DNA of 64,000 nucleotides from an uncultured Eubacteriales bacterium (GCA_902801255.1 CADCHO010000008.1:17515-81514); one strand, 5' to 3'; positions 27,292 to 35,365 are shown, counted from the stretch's first letter. The notes: generated from the sequence alone by a model not told the origin. Numbers and translations are program-made.

Positions 27292-28120
27292 AGAAAACAA
27301 TGAGAAAAAACCTGTCGTAGCGATTTGCTACGATTTCGATAAAACGCTCTCGCCTGACAACATGCAGGCGCAGGGCTATCTTCAGGCGATCCAATATGAG
27401 AACCAGGATGAGTTCTGGAAGGAGACGATGGACCTGGCGCGCGCCAACTGCATGGATTCGAACCTCGCGTGGATGTACCTGATGCTGAAGGGCGCGCGCG
27501 GCAAGGAGATCTTCAGGCGCGACATGCTTGCGGGCTATGGTGCAAAGGTCGAGCTCTATGACGGCGTCGCTGAATGGTTTGACCGCATCTGCCGCTATGG
27601 GGAAGAGCATGGAGTCATTGTTGAGCATTATATACTGTCGTCCGGCCTCAAGGAGATGATCGAAGGCACATGCATAGCAGACAAGTTCACCATGATCTAT
27701 GCAAGTTCGTTCTACTACGATGAGGACGGCGTAGCGATATGGCCGGCGCAGGTCGTCAACTACACCAGCAAGACGCAGTATCTGTTCAGGATATCCAAGG
27801 GAGTGCTGGATGTGAACGACCCGGCCGTGAACGATTACTTCCCGCCGGATGAGATCCGCGTACCGTTCAAAAACATGGTATACATCGGAGACAGCGAAAC
27901 CGACATCCCTTGCATGAAGCTGGTCAATTCGTATGGCGGCTACTCAATAGGCGTATACGATCCGGTGACCCGCGATACCAGAAGGGTGCTCAAGCTGATG
28001 GACGAGAACAGGATAGGGTACTACGCTCCTGCGGATTACACTGAGGGCTCCGAGATGGATGAGCTTATCAAGGGTATTATTGAAAAAACTGCGAACCAAG
28101 ACAAGGGCGGTCAGCGATAA
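27284..28120 (+). CDS. HAD-superfamily phosphatase
   Basis: A 278-residue HAD hydrolase. Motif I is YDFDKTLSP (Asp17, Asp19, Thr21); motif II is in YILSSGLKEMIEG; motif IV is YIGDSETDIPCMK, with a Lys between. A cap of about 80 residues follows motif I, as in phosphoserine phosphatase-like members. I start at ATG 27284 with AAGGG eight bases upstream, rather than the TTG at 27269. The substrate is not predicted. Confidence 0.9.
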   Translation: MSRENNEKKPVVAICYDFDKTLSPDNMQAQGYLQAIQYENQDEFWKETMDLARANCMDSNLAWMYLMLKGARGKEIFRRDMLAGYGAKVELYDGVAEWFDRICRYGEEHGVIVEHYILSSGLKEMIEGTCIADKFTMIYASSFYYDEDGVAIWPAQVVNYTSKTQYLFRISKGVLDVNDPAVNDYFPPDEIRVPFKNMVYIGDSETDIPCMKLVNSYGGYSIGVYDPVTRDTRRVLKLMDENRIGYYAPADYTEGSEMDELIKGIIEKTANQDKGGQR

Positions 28121-28142
28121 ACAAACAAGGCGGAATAAGAAA

Positions 28143-28709
28143 ATGAAAAAGAGACGCATAACATTCAATTCACCGGTAGTTTTAACATTTGTGATCATAA
28201 GCCTCGGCGCCATGGTTGCAAACTACCTGACTGCCGGACTCAGCAATAAACTGCTGTTTATGACATATCACTCATCGCTGGCTTCACCGATGACTTACGT
28301 CAGATTCTTTACGCACGTGCTCGGGCACGCGAACTGGAGCCATTATATCAGCAACATGATGTACATGCTACTTCTGGGACCGATGCTCGAGGAGAAGTAC
28401 GGTTCGAGGACTATGGTCGAAGTGATCCTCATTACAGGTCTGATGGCAGGACTCGTGAACTGGTTCCTTTTCCCGGCAACAGCTCTTTGCGGAGCAAGCT
28501 CGGTGGTGTTCGCATTCATACTGATGACGTCCTTTACGAGTTTCAAAGAGGGCGAGATCCCGCTGACAGTCATACTGGTCGCAGTCATTTTCATAGGCCA
28601 GCAGGTCTATGAAGGACTGTTTGTAGCAGACAATATCTCCAACATGGCGCATATAGTAGGCGGTATCGTAGGCGCTGTCGCGGGCTACACATTGAATAAA
28701 AAGGAATAA
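28143..28709 (+). CDS. Rhomboid family intramembrane serine protease
   Basis: A 188-residue rhomboid with about six membrane helices. It has WSHYISNMMYM (oxyanion Asn71), GASS with the predicted nucleophile Ser119, and NMAHIVGG with His170. The usual GxSG is GASS here, a small change that need not abolish activity. I start at ATG 28143; longer frames run inside the HAD gene. It is followed two bases later by the HsmA-like gene. The substrate is unknown. Confidence 0.88.
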   Translation: MKKRRITFNSPVVLTFVIISLGAMVANYLTAGLSNKLLFMTYHSSLASPMTYVRFFTHVLGHANWSHYISNMMYMLLLGPMLEEKYGSRTMVEVILITGLMAGLVNWFLFPATALCGASSVVFAFILMTSFTSFKEGEIPLTVILVAVIFIGQQVYEGLFVADNISNMAHIVGGIVGAVAGYTLNKKE

Positions 28710-28711
28710 TC

Positions 28712-29092
28712 ATGTCACCGTTATTAATGAAGGCTGTTATAGCCATTACACTTGCACTGATTTTCTATACGATAGGCGTCTGGTCGGAGCACCGCGCTAA
28801 GCTGCTCAAACCGGTACACCTTGTATTCTTCTGGCTCGGCCTCTGCGCAGACACGACAGGCACCTTGATGATGTCAAAACTTGCAGACGGATCAGGCGGC
28901 GGTCTCATGGGAGCGCACGGTATCACCGGCATGATCGCTATCATTCTGATGATGATCCACGCAGTCTGGGCAACAGTCGTACTGGTGCGCAAGGACGAGA
29001 AGGCGATGCACACCTTCCACAGATTCAGCATTGTTGTGTGGGTCATCTGGCTCATCCCGTTCGCACTCGGAATGATGATGGGGATGCATTAA
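28712..29092 (+). CDS. HsmA/TIGR03987 family membrane protein
   Basis: A 126-residue membrane protein with four helices, matching the TIGR03987/HsmA family: IGVWSEHRAKLLKPVHLVFF, LCADTTGTLMMSKLA, GITGMIAIILMMIHAVWA and FHRFSIVVWVIWLIPF. The His and Asp in the helices are conserved in this family, whose function is not established; heme or cation binding has been suggested by composition. It follows the rhomboid gene directly. Confidence 0.82.
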   Translation: MSPLLMKAVIAITLALIFYTIGVWSEHRAKLLKPVHLVFFWLGLCADTTGTLMMSKLADGSGGGLMGAHGITGMIAIILMMIHAVWATVVLVRKDEKAMHTFHRFSIVVWVIWLIPFALGMMMGMH

Positions 29093-29114
29093 CGATGATA
29101 ATAGGAGCACATTG

Positions 29115-29387
29115 ATGGAAAACAGATTCAAACCGGGAGATATAGTACAGCACTTCAAACGCGAGATGCTGAATGAAGAGGAACTGGCAGCCAACAAGTA
29201 TCTATACGAGATCGTTGGGGTCGCAACACATAGCGAGACGCGCGAACCTATGATGGTCTACAGGCCTCTTTACGATGACGGAGGCATGTACGTGCGTCCG
29301 CTTGAGATGTTCCTCAGTGAGGTCGACCACGAGAAATACCCGGATGTGAGGCAGAAATACAGATTTGAGAAAACGGCTGAGTTATAG
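29115..29387 (+). CDS. DUF1653 protein
   Basis: A 90-residue protein of the DUF1653 family: GDIVQHFKRE, NKYLYEIVGVATHSET, MMVYRPLYDDGGMYVRPLEMF. The fold resembles small SH3-like barrels, and the role is unknown. The AGGAG site is seven bases before ATG 29115; the TTG one codon earlier is less likely. It ends just before a 450-base gene-free stretch. Confidence 0.88.
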   Translation: MENRFKPGDIVQHFKREMLNEEELAANKYLYEIVGVATHSETREPMMVYRPLYDDGGMYVRPLEMFLSEVDHEKYPDVRQKYRFEKTAEL

Positions 29388-29394
29388 ACATTGT

Positions 29395-29534
29395 TGCTCA
29401 GCACGGGATTAATAGATCCCACCAGTCAGCGTTGGGGCTCCCAGAGCAGAGCCGCAGTATTTACATAAAGGCAATTCTCACTCATTTCCGTACTTGGCGG
29501 CGGTACTTATAAGCGGGACGCGATAAAAGGTAGG
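29395..29534 (+). other. Gene-free stretch with possible structured RNA
   Basis: Between the DUF1653 stop and element A there is no supported gene. The stretch is richer in G+C than element A and holds several short inverted repeats: GGGAT/ATCCC near 29405-29420, GGCTC/GAGCC near 29435-29455, and GTAC/GTAC flanking a GGCGGCG core near 29492-29506. It may be a small structured RNA or the leader of element A. I do not recognise the class. Confidence 0.2.
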
Positions 29535-29535
29535 T

Positions 29536-29788
29536 AAATCTTGCACAGGTACCGAAATAAAATCTTTTTTTCAAGATTTGATTCATTTACTGCAGCAAAT
29601 ACAATCGAAAAATAAACAAATCTTGAACACTACCAGTGCTTATGGCAGGTTGTTCAAGATGCTACTCGAAAAATCTTGTACAGAGCAAGGGAATCCGCTT
29701 TTATTTTCAAGATTGTCCCCGGAACATAAGCCTACCACGATACAAATCTTGAAAACTCAGGGTTAATATGGGCTGCTATACAAGATTT
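29536..29788. repeat. Element A: eight alternating octamers (AAATCTTG/CAAGATTT)
   Basis: Eight copies of AAATCTTG (F) or its reverse complement CAAGATTT (R) alternate strictly as F R F R F R F R, starting at 29536, 29572, 29618, 29655, 29671, 29708, 29744 and 29781. R2 (CAAGATGC) and R3 (CAAGATTG) are imperfect. Spacings are 36, 46, 37, 16, 37, 36 and 37. Spacer sequence is mostly unique. F2 and R2 extend to a 9-base complement (ATCTTGAAC/GTTCAAGAT); R2 and F3 can form a tight hairpin (CAAGAT/ATCTTG). The last copy lies upstream of thpR. Geometry matches element B at 50407. Identity unknown. Confidence 0.85.
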
Positions 29789-29836
29789 GCGACAAACGCG
29801 ATAAAAAGCGCGATCGACGCGGTAAACACAACTACT

Positions 29837-30352
29837 ATGAGACTTTTCATTGCAATTAATCTGAATGAGGAAATGAAGGATGCGCTGATAGACATCCAGG
29901 ACACCATGAGAACTTACGGTGTCCGCGGAAAGGACACACCACCGGAGAACATGCATCTGACGCTTGCGTTCATTGGCGAGTACGATGACCCGGAGCGCGT
30001 GAAGGAAGTCGTGGAGAGCATTGAGATCAGGCCATTTGAGATGACGCTCAGCGGTATTGGCGCCTTTCGCGACCTCTGGTGGGTCGGTACGGAAAACAGC
30101 GCGCCTCTAATGGCGATAAGCAGAAGGCTCAGACGAGCGCTCGCAGAAGCGGACATACCTTTTGATAAAAAGAAGTTCTCGCCGCATATCACGATAATTC
30201 GAAGGGCAAACGGAACGCTTTCAAAAGAAGCAGCAGACGAGATCGCAGCGAATGAGATCACAGGGAATGGCAGAGTTTCAATGACTGTAGATCATATTTC
30301 ACTTATGCGCTCAGACCGCGGCAAGTACGGAATGATATATACGGAGCTGTGA
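29837..30352 (+). CDS. thpR: RNA 2',3'-cyclic phosphodiesterase (2H family, ThpR)
   Basis: A 171-residue 2H phosphoesterase. The two motifs are HLTLAF (about 39-44) and HITII (about 117-121), which form the catalytic His-x-Thr pairs. ThpR opens RNA 2',3'-cyclic phosphates and was first seen as a 2'-5' RNA ligase; relatives (CPDase) hydrolyse ADP-ribose 1'',2''-cyclic phosphate, the product of KptA. I start at ATG 29837 (MRLFIAINLNEE), the usual family start, though no clear ribosome site is present. The next gene is a macrodomain protein. Confidence 0.92.
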   Translation: MRLFIAINLNEEMKDALIDIQDTMRTYGVRGKDTPPENMHLTLAFIGEYDDPERVKEVVESIEIRPFEMTLSGIGAFRDLWWVGTENSAPLMAISRRLRRALAEADIPFDKKKFSPHITIIRRANGTLSKEAADEIAANEITGNGRVSMTVDHISLMRSDRGKYGMIYTEL

Positions 30353-30367
30353 AAGAAGGGGATTCAT

Positions 30368-30895
30368 ATGAGTAATATTGACATCAGACTTATTGGCATA
30401 ACTGATCTGGATACAGATTGCATCGTGAATGCTGCAAACAGCGGGCTTGCGATGGGAAGCGGCGTGTGCGGAGCGATTTTCCGTGCGGCTGGACCTCGTG
30501 AGATGCAGGCAGCTTGCAACGAGATCGGCGGCTGCCCAACAGGCGGAGCTGTAATCACGCCGGGCTTTGCGCTGAAGGCGAAGCACGTCATACACGCAGT
30601 CGGACCGATCTGGAAAGGCGGCAAAAACAACGAGGCTAAGAACCTTTACAACTGCTACATCGAATCGCTCAACAGAGCAAAGGAGGAAGGCTGTCATTCG
30701 ATAGGGTTCCCCCTGATATCCGCAGGCATTTTCGGTTATCCAAAGACGGAGGCGTGGCAGGTCGCCATCAGAGCATGCCGTGACTGGATCAGTGACAATC
30801 CGGATTACGACATGGATGTTGTGTTCGCGGTTCTGGATAAGAAGATCCTTGAAATGGGTAAGGAAGCAGCAGCTCTGGGAGGGACAGGCTGGTAG
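30368..30895 (+). CDS. Macrodomain protein (ADP-ribose derivative hydrolase)
   Basis: A 175-residue stand-alone macrodomain close to YmdB/O-acetyl-ADP-ribose deacetylase. DCIVNAANSGLAMGSGVCGAI is the ADP-ribose-binding start with catalytic Asn region; PTGGAVITPGF, HVIHAVGP and FPLISAGIFGYP follow. The protein binds ADP-ribose, its 1''-phosphate or O-acetyl ester. Position directly after thpR, and kptA in the same window, suggests ADP-ribose 1''-phosphate as one substrate, by inference. Confidence 0.92.
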   Translation: MSNIDIRLIGITDLDTDCIVNAANSGLAMGSGVCGAIFRAAGPREMQAACNEIGGCPTGGAVITPGFALKAKHVIHAVGPIWKGGKNNEAKNLYNCYIESLNRAKEEGCHSIGFPLISAGIFGYPKTEAWQVAIRACRDWISDNPDYDMDVVFAVLDKKILEMGKEAAALGGTGW

Positions 30896-30932
30896 ACATA
30901 GAAGAGACATTGGCAGTGCTGAATTGGTATAA

Positions 30933-31637
30933 ATGAAAGAAGAACTTTTGAGCAAGCAAATAGGCGGTAAAAACTGTTACATATATGACCGCGGAGCATC
31001 CGACGTGCTGCTGATACAGCCCGTGGATGACCACGATATAGAGGTGCTCGACAGCGAGGTCGCGGAGATCTCAAGACTTGTTGGCATTGGATTTACATTG
31101 GCCGCGTTCAAGGTAGATGACTGGAACGCAGATCTGTCGCCGTGGGAAGCGCCGCCGGTATTCGGGAGTGAAGGTTTTGCCGGAGGAGCTGAGGAAACGC
31201 TGAAGTATGTCACAGAGCAGCTGATACCTGAGCTGACCGGCGGCAAGGACGGGCTTACTGTTTCGAAGTCAGTCCCCCGGATTTTTATCGGCGGATATTC
31301 GCTGGCCGGATTCTTTGCTCTGTGGGCAGCGTATCAGACAGACCTGTTCAAAGGTGTGGCAGCAGCTTCACCGTCAGTCTGGTTCCCGGGCTGGATCGAG
31401 TATGCCGAAAGCAATGTCATAAAGACAGACAAGGTCTATCTCAGCCTTGGCGATAAAGAGGAGAAAGCGCGTAATCCTGTCATGAGAACGGTCGGAGACA
31501 ACATCCGCAAACTATATGAGCTGCTGATAGCAGATCCGGCTTGTGGCAAATGCATCCTTGAGACGAACCGGGGCAATCACTTTAAAGAGCCGGATATACG
31601 TACAGCTAAAGGCTTTGCCTGGCTGCTGAATGATTAG
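30933..31637 (+). CDS. Alpha/beta hydrolase (esterase-like)
   Basis: A 234-residue hydrolase of the esterase-D/IroE-like type. The nucleophile lies in FIGGYSLAGFFALWA; AAASPSVWFPGW follows, as in enterochelin-esterase-like folds; a His in NRGNHFKEP near the C-terminus is the probable base. No signal peptide, so cytoplasmic. The substrate is unknown. Confidence 0.85.
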   Translation: MKEELLSKQIGGKNCYIYDRGASDVLLIQPVDDHDIEVLDSEVAEISRLVGIGFTLAAFKVDDWNADLSPWEAPPVFGSEGFAGGAEETLKYVTEQLIPELTGGKDGLTVSKSVPRIFIGGYSLAGFFALWAAYQTDLFKGVAAASPSVWFPGWIEYAESNVIKTDKVYLSLGDKEEKARNPVMRTVGDNIRKLYELLIADPACGKCILETNRGNHFKEPDIRTAKGFAWLLND

Positions 31638-31652
31638 AACAAGGGAGAAAAA

Positions 31653-31832
31653 ATGAACGGTATTCCAAAAGATCCATTTATGCTATACAGCTTTGTAAAT
31701 ACAATGCTGAGAGATAAATTCAGCTCACTCGAAGAGCTGTGTTCAGCTTATGACGCCGATCCGGACGAGATAATCGAAAAATTGAGATCCGCCGGTTTTG
31801 AATACGACGCTGATCTGAATCAGTTCGGTTAA
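31653..31832 (+). CDS. DUF4250 small protein
   Basis: A 59-residue protein matching DUF4250: MNGIPKDPFMLYSFVNTMLRD, SLEELCSAYDADPDEIIEKL and FEYDADLNQF. The family is widespread in Clostridia and unknown in function; the middle looks like a helix-turn-helix. An AAGGGAG site lies seven bases upstream. Confidence 0.88.
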   Translation: MNGIPKDPFMLYSFVNTMLRDKFSSLEELCSAYDADPDEIIEKLRSAGFEYDADLNQFG

Positions 31833-31847
31833 AGAGGGAGCGAAGAT

Positions 31848-32237
31848 ATGAGCCAGACTGCAGCAATTACAATTGAACCGCTTGAGCCGGAACTCTCAGT
31901 TTGTAAAGTGGAGGACTATTCGCAGATAGATATCTGCCATCCGTTCAGCTTCACAGGAAGCACAGATGAGGAGTTCTCGCTTGTATGTCCGACTGAGATG
32001 GTGCCGGCCAACACGACTGAACGTGACGATGGATGGCGCGCTTTCAGGATAGTAGGTGTGCTTGACTTTTCGCTTATAGGTATTCTTGCCGGTATTTCAT
32101 CGGTGCTTGCAGAGAATAAGATCGGCTTGTTTGCTGTTTCTACATTCAACACGGACTACATTCTGACTAAAGAAGAGCATTTCGAAAGAGCGCTGGATGT
32201 GCTCAGAAATGCAGGATATATAATCAAAGGGATATAG
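31848..32237 (+). CDS. ACT domain-containing protein
   Basis: A 129-residue protein. Residues about 65-129 form an ACT-like regulatory domain: RAFRIVGVLDFSLIGILAGISSVLAENKIGLFAVSTFNTDYIL. The N-terminal half resembles the first ACT-like repeat of CASTOR-type amino-acid sensors. It probably binds a small amino-acid ligand. It precedes the B3/B4 gene by five bases. Confidence 0.85.
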   Translation: MSQTAAITIEPLEPELSVCKVEDYSQIDICHPFSFTGSTDEEFSLVCPTEMVPANTTERDDGWRAFRIVGVLDFSLIGILAGISSVLAENKIGLFAVSTFNTDYILTKEEHFERALDVLRNAGYIIKGI

Positions 32238-32242
32238 AGGAC

Positions 32243-32896
32243 ATGAGGATCATCAGGGACGATGCAATGAATGAAAGCAGCCATCTGGCTGTACTTGAAG
32301 TTAGGTATCCTGACAAATCGGAATGGGATATTGCCGCATTCGAGCAGCTGCGCGACAGTGAGCTCGACTCAATACGGAAAGAAGGGGAGAACTACGACCG
32401 TGAGACCTGGTTCAGGCAGGATCCGTTTTTCAGATACTTCCGTAAGTTCAAGAAAACATATCCGGTAATGATGCAGGTCGAGTCGTTTCTGCTGAAGGGG
32501 CGTCCGTTCCCGGAAGGCAGATATATCAATGCTGTTGCTTTCCTGACCGAACTGAAGACCAGAATCCTTATGGGAACCCATGACGCAGAACGTGTTGAAG
32601 GCGATATCGTCATTTACACCGAGACTGAAAAAGTGCCTTTTCCGAGCATTCACGGATCGGAAGGTCACAGCTATCCGGGAGATACTACCGGGCGCGATGA
32701 TGCAGGAGTGATCATAAGTATGATAGCAGGCGCCGACAGCAGGACATGCCTTCAGGAAGACAGCAAACACGTGCTGTATCTGGCATTCGGGACACCGAGC
32801 ACGTCTCCGGAAGTACTGGACGAATGTCTGGATCAGGCGGAGAAATATGTGAGGACGCTTGCTCCGAATGCAGTAACAGAGAGGCATTTCGTATAA
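32243..32896 (+). CDS. B3/B4 domain protein (PheRS beta-like)
   Basis: A 217-residue protein with the B3/B4 domain of phenylalanyl-tRNA synthetase beta chain: YFRKFKKTYPVMMQVESFLLKGRPFP and INAVAFLTELKTRILMGTHDAERV. Free-standing B3/B4 proteins may edit mischarged tRNA, but this is unproven. The ACT protein just upstream may be its partner. The initiator could be ATG 32243 or the ATG at 32267. Confidence 0.85.
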   Translation: MRIIRDDAMNESSHLAVLEVRYPDKSEWDIAAFEQLRDSELDSIRKEGENYDRETWFRQDPFFRYFRKFKKTYPVMMQVESFLLKGRPFPEGRYINAVAFLTELKTRILMGTHDAERVEGDIVIYTETEKVPFPSIHGSEGHSYPGDTTGRDDAGVIISMIAGADSRTCLQEDSKHVLYLAFGTPSTSPEVLDECLDQAEKYVRTLAPNAVTERHFV

Positions 32897-32934
32897 TGGC
32901 GCCGGTCCTGTGAGACCGTGGAGGGACTGAGACC

Positions 32935-33322
32935 ATGACTATAAGACTGGCAACAACTGAAGATATAGAGGGTATCAGGGCTCTTATGAAGAAGTATCAT
33001 CGCGATACCATATCCGATGAGGATCGTCCTGATGGCTTCGTCACGACTGCCATCACGGATGAGCAGCTGACGGCGCTGATCAATAAGGAAAAGGGCGTTA
33101 CTATATGAGGATCTGTTCTATGCCAGCCTGGTACAGTTCCGCGACAGATTTCCGCTGATGCTCACATTCGTGAACCAGATCAACGGGAGATCTGAGAATG
33201 CACACAACAACAAGGCACGCATGGAGACTATAGGCACCTTTGATTTCGGAGATAATCACTACTTTCTGATGGGTATCCGTACGGATGCGGCCGATTCATA
33301 CATAAGAAAGTGTATTCTTTAG
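32935..33322 (+). pseudogene. Decayed GNAT acetyltransferase (internal deletion)
   Basis: The first frame (32935-33108) encodes MTIRLATTEDIEGIRALMKK, then stops after EKGVTI. A second frame (33104-33322), shifted by one, encodes YEDLFYASLVQFRDRFPLML and FVNQINGRSENAHNNKARME. Both halves match the two ends of one GNAT acetyltransferase; the middle, including the acetyl-CoA loop, is missing. I infer an internal deletion of about 70 codons with a frameshift. The start site GGAGGGACTGAG remains. Confidence 0.65.
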
Positions 33323-33326
33323 GGTT

Positions 33327-33914
33327 ATGAAGTATGCTGTCGCATATATAATTATTGTTAATATACTGACGCTTTGCCTGTATGGCATAGATAAATCGGC
33401 CGCTATTATGCAAAAACAGCGCATTCCGAACCGCGTACTGCTTCTTATGGCGGTTATTGGCGGTTCTTTGGGGGCTTTGGCAGGGATGTATACCTTCAGA
33501 CATAAAACGAAAAAGTGGTATTATACTATTACGGTACCTTTGCTGCTCGTGATCCAGATCGCGGTTGCAGTGCTGCTGCTTAGCTCCTGCGGAGCCTCAT
33601 ATACGCAGATCTCACAGGATGAGGCTATGCAGATGATGCAGGAGCAGACGGACTACCTTATTGTTGACGTTCGCAGGCCTGACGAGTTTGACGAAGGGCA
33701 CATTGCGGGCGCCATTAACGTGCCGAATGAAGAGATAGCTGATGAGATGCCGGAGCTTCTGCCTGATAAGGATCAGCTTCTGCTGATATATTGCCGGAGT
33801 GGCAACCGCAGCAAGGAGGCATCGCAGAAACTAGCCGATATAGGCTACACTAATGTATATGAATTCGGCGGCATCAATACCTGGGAAGGTGAAATAGTTA
33901 CCGGTGAGGAGTAA
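33327..33914 (+). CDS. DUF1294 membrane domain fused to rhodanese
   Basis: A 195-residue fusion. Residues 1-87 are DUF1294: NILTLCLYGIDKSAA, GGSLGALAGMYTFRHKT and a helix ending LLLSSCGAS. Residues about 95-195 are a rhodanese with active-site loop YCRSGNRS (Cys near 155). The helix end looks like a lipobox (LLSSC), as if a secreted rhodanese lipoprotein had lost its own start and joined DUF1294. As read, the rhodanese faces the outside. The fusion is seen directly; topology is inferred. Confidence 0.82.
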   Translation: MKYAVAYIIIVNILTLCLYGIDKSAAIMQKQRIPNRVLLLMAVIGGSLGALAGMYTFRHKTKKWYYTITVPLLLVIQIAVAVLLLSSCGASYTQISQDEAMQMMQEQTDYLIVDVRRPDEFDEGHIAGAINVPNEEIADEMPELLPDKDQLLLIYCRSGNRSKEASQKLADIGYTNVYEFGGINTWEGEIVTGEE

Positions 33915-33916
33915 GA

Positions 33917-34426
33917 ATGACAGGTAAGTTTTGCAGAGAGTGCGGTACTAAACTAGTGCCGAAAGAGTTGGAAAATGAAGGGATAGTGCCTTATTGTCCG
34001 TCGTGCGGGCAGTACAGGTTCCCTCAGTATAACGTGGCGGTAAGCATGATAGTCGTCAACGAGGAGAAGGACGAGATCCTGCTGATACAGCAATATGGAA
34101 GGCCCTCATACATTCTGGTTGCAGGATATGTGGGCAGGGGCGAAGCTCTCGAGGATGCTGTCGTGAGGGAAGTGCGTGAAGAGACCGGAATGACAGCCTC
34201 GCACATGAAATTCAACCGTACGCAGTTCTTCGAGAAATCTGACACACTGATGTGCAATTTCACGGCGTTCGTAAAGGATTCGTCAGAGCTGCACACTAAC
34301 TATGAAGTTGATAAATATGCGTGGTTCACGCGCGATGAGGCGAGGGCAAACATCCGCCCTAACAGTCTGGCGGAGAAGTTCCTCGTGGCGTATTTAGACG
34401 AAGCTGAAAAAGGAGGCAGACTATGA
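33917..34426 (+). CDS. NUDIX hydrolase with zinc ribbon
   Basis: A 169-residue NUDIX enzyme. The N-terminal CRECG and CPSCG pairs form a zinc ribbon as in NudC NADH pyrophosphatase. The Nudix box runs from GYVGRGEALEDAVVREVREETGM. No long N-terminal NudC domain, so substrate may be NAD(H), ADP-ribose or a capped RNA. It overlaps the following flavin-protein gene by four bases. Confidence 0.88.
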   Translation: MTGKFCRECGTKLVPKELENEGIVPYCPSCGQYRFPQYNVAVSMIVVNEEKDEILLIQQYGRPSYILVAGYVGRGEALEDAVVREVREETGMTASHMKFNRTQFFEKSDTLMCNFTAFVKDSSELHTNYEVDKYAWFTRDEARANIRPNSLAEKFLVAYLDEAEKGGRL

Positions 34427-34821
34427 GTAAGGTTAATGATTTTCTGACAGAAGCTGGAGTATTTTATCTTGCAACAGTGGACGGCGATCAGCCAAAGGTA
34501 AGACCGCTCGGCGCTCATCTTGAGATGGACGGCAAGGTGCTCTTCGGCGTCGGAGATTTCAAGGATGTTTATAAGCAGCTCGTTGCAAATCCAAAGGTCG
34601 AGATCGCATGCGCAAAGCCTGATGGCCACTGGCTCCGCTACACCGGAAAGGCAGTATTCGAGACAGATCCTAAGTATGCTGAGGCAAATCTTGAAGCGAT
34701 GCCGATGCTCAGAAAGATTTACAACGATGAGACAGGCAACAAGCTGATGATGTTCCATCTCGAGGATGCGACTGCAGTTGACATCCCAATGATGGGACCG
34801 GGAGAGGACCTGCTGAAATAA
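34423..34821 (+). CDS. Pyridoxamine 5'-phosphate oxidase-fold flavoprotein
   Basis: A 132-residue split-barrel flavin protein: FYLATVDGDQPKVRPLGAHLE, NPKVEIACAKPDGHWLRYTG. It is a short clostridial form that probably binds FMN or F420-like flavin. ATGA overlap with the NUDIX gene suggests joint translation. Reaction unknown. Confidence 0.88.
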   Translation: MSKVNDFLTEAGVFYLATVDGDQPKVRPLGAHLEMDGKVLFGVGDFKDVYKQLVANPKVEIACAKPDGHWLRYTGKAVFETDPKYAEANLEAMPMLRKIYNDETGNKLMMFHLEDATAVDIPMMGPGEDLLK

Positions 34822-34839
34822 CGCGGAGGATTTTCTGAA

Positions 34840-35361
34840 ATGAGAAAGATTCTTGTAGTAGTAGACATGCAGAACGACTTCATAGACGGAGCGCTCGGCA
34901 CACCGGAGGCTGTGGCAATCGTCGAGAACGTGAAGGCAAGGATACGCGAGTACGATCCTGCCGATGTTTTCGTGACGATGGATACTCATGCGCCTAATTA
35001 TCTTGAAACGCAGGAGGGAAGGAATCTCCCTGTGGAGCATTGCATCAAGGGCACAAAGGGCTGGCAGATAAGAAGCGATATTGCCTCGCTGTTGCCTGAC
35101 TGGCACATATATGAGAAACCGACTTTCGGCAGTGTTGCACTGGCGAAAGACATTGCGGAGATCGCTGCGAATGAAGACATAGAGATCGAAGTGCTGGGGC
35201 TTTGCACGGATATCTGCGTGGTATCCAACGCGCTCATGCTGAAGGCTTACATGCCTGAGGTTAAGATCTCAGTCGATTCATCATGCTGCGCAGGAGTAAC
35301 ACCTGGGTCGCACGAGGCGGCGCTTAAAACTATGCAGATGTGTCAGATCGGAGTTTTGTAA
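34840..35361 (+). CDS. Cysteine hydrolase, isochorismatase family
   Basis: A 173-residue amidohydrolase of the nicotinamidase/isochorismatase type. The triad is Asp in VVDMQNDFIDG (Asp9), Lys in YEKPTFGS, and the Cys in LCTDICVVSNAL; metal ligands may be Asp and His in MDTHAPNY. It may convert nicotinamide to nicotinate in NAD salvage, but the family has several substrates. Confidence 0.88.
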   Translation: MRKILVVVDMQNDFIDGALGTPEAVAIVENVKARIREYDPADVFVTMDTHAPNYLETQEGRNLPVEHCIKGTKGWQIRSDIASLLPDWHIYEKPTFGSVALAKDIAEIAANEDIEIEVLGLCTDICVVSNALMLKAYMPEVKISVDSSCCAGVTPGSHEAALKTMQMCQIGVL

Positions 35362-35365
35362 GTAA

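Noticed and set aside
28143-28709. Rhomboid as inactive because of GASS
   Set aside because: The Ser and His remain; the change of the fourth residue is not enough to call it inactive.
29536-29788. CRISPR array or integron attC series
   Set aside because: The repeats are only 8 bases, alternate in orientation, and no cas or integrase gene is near.
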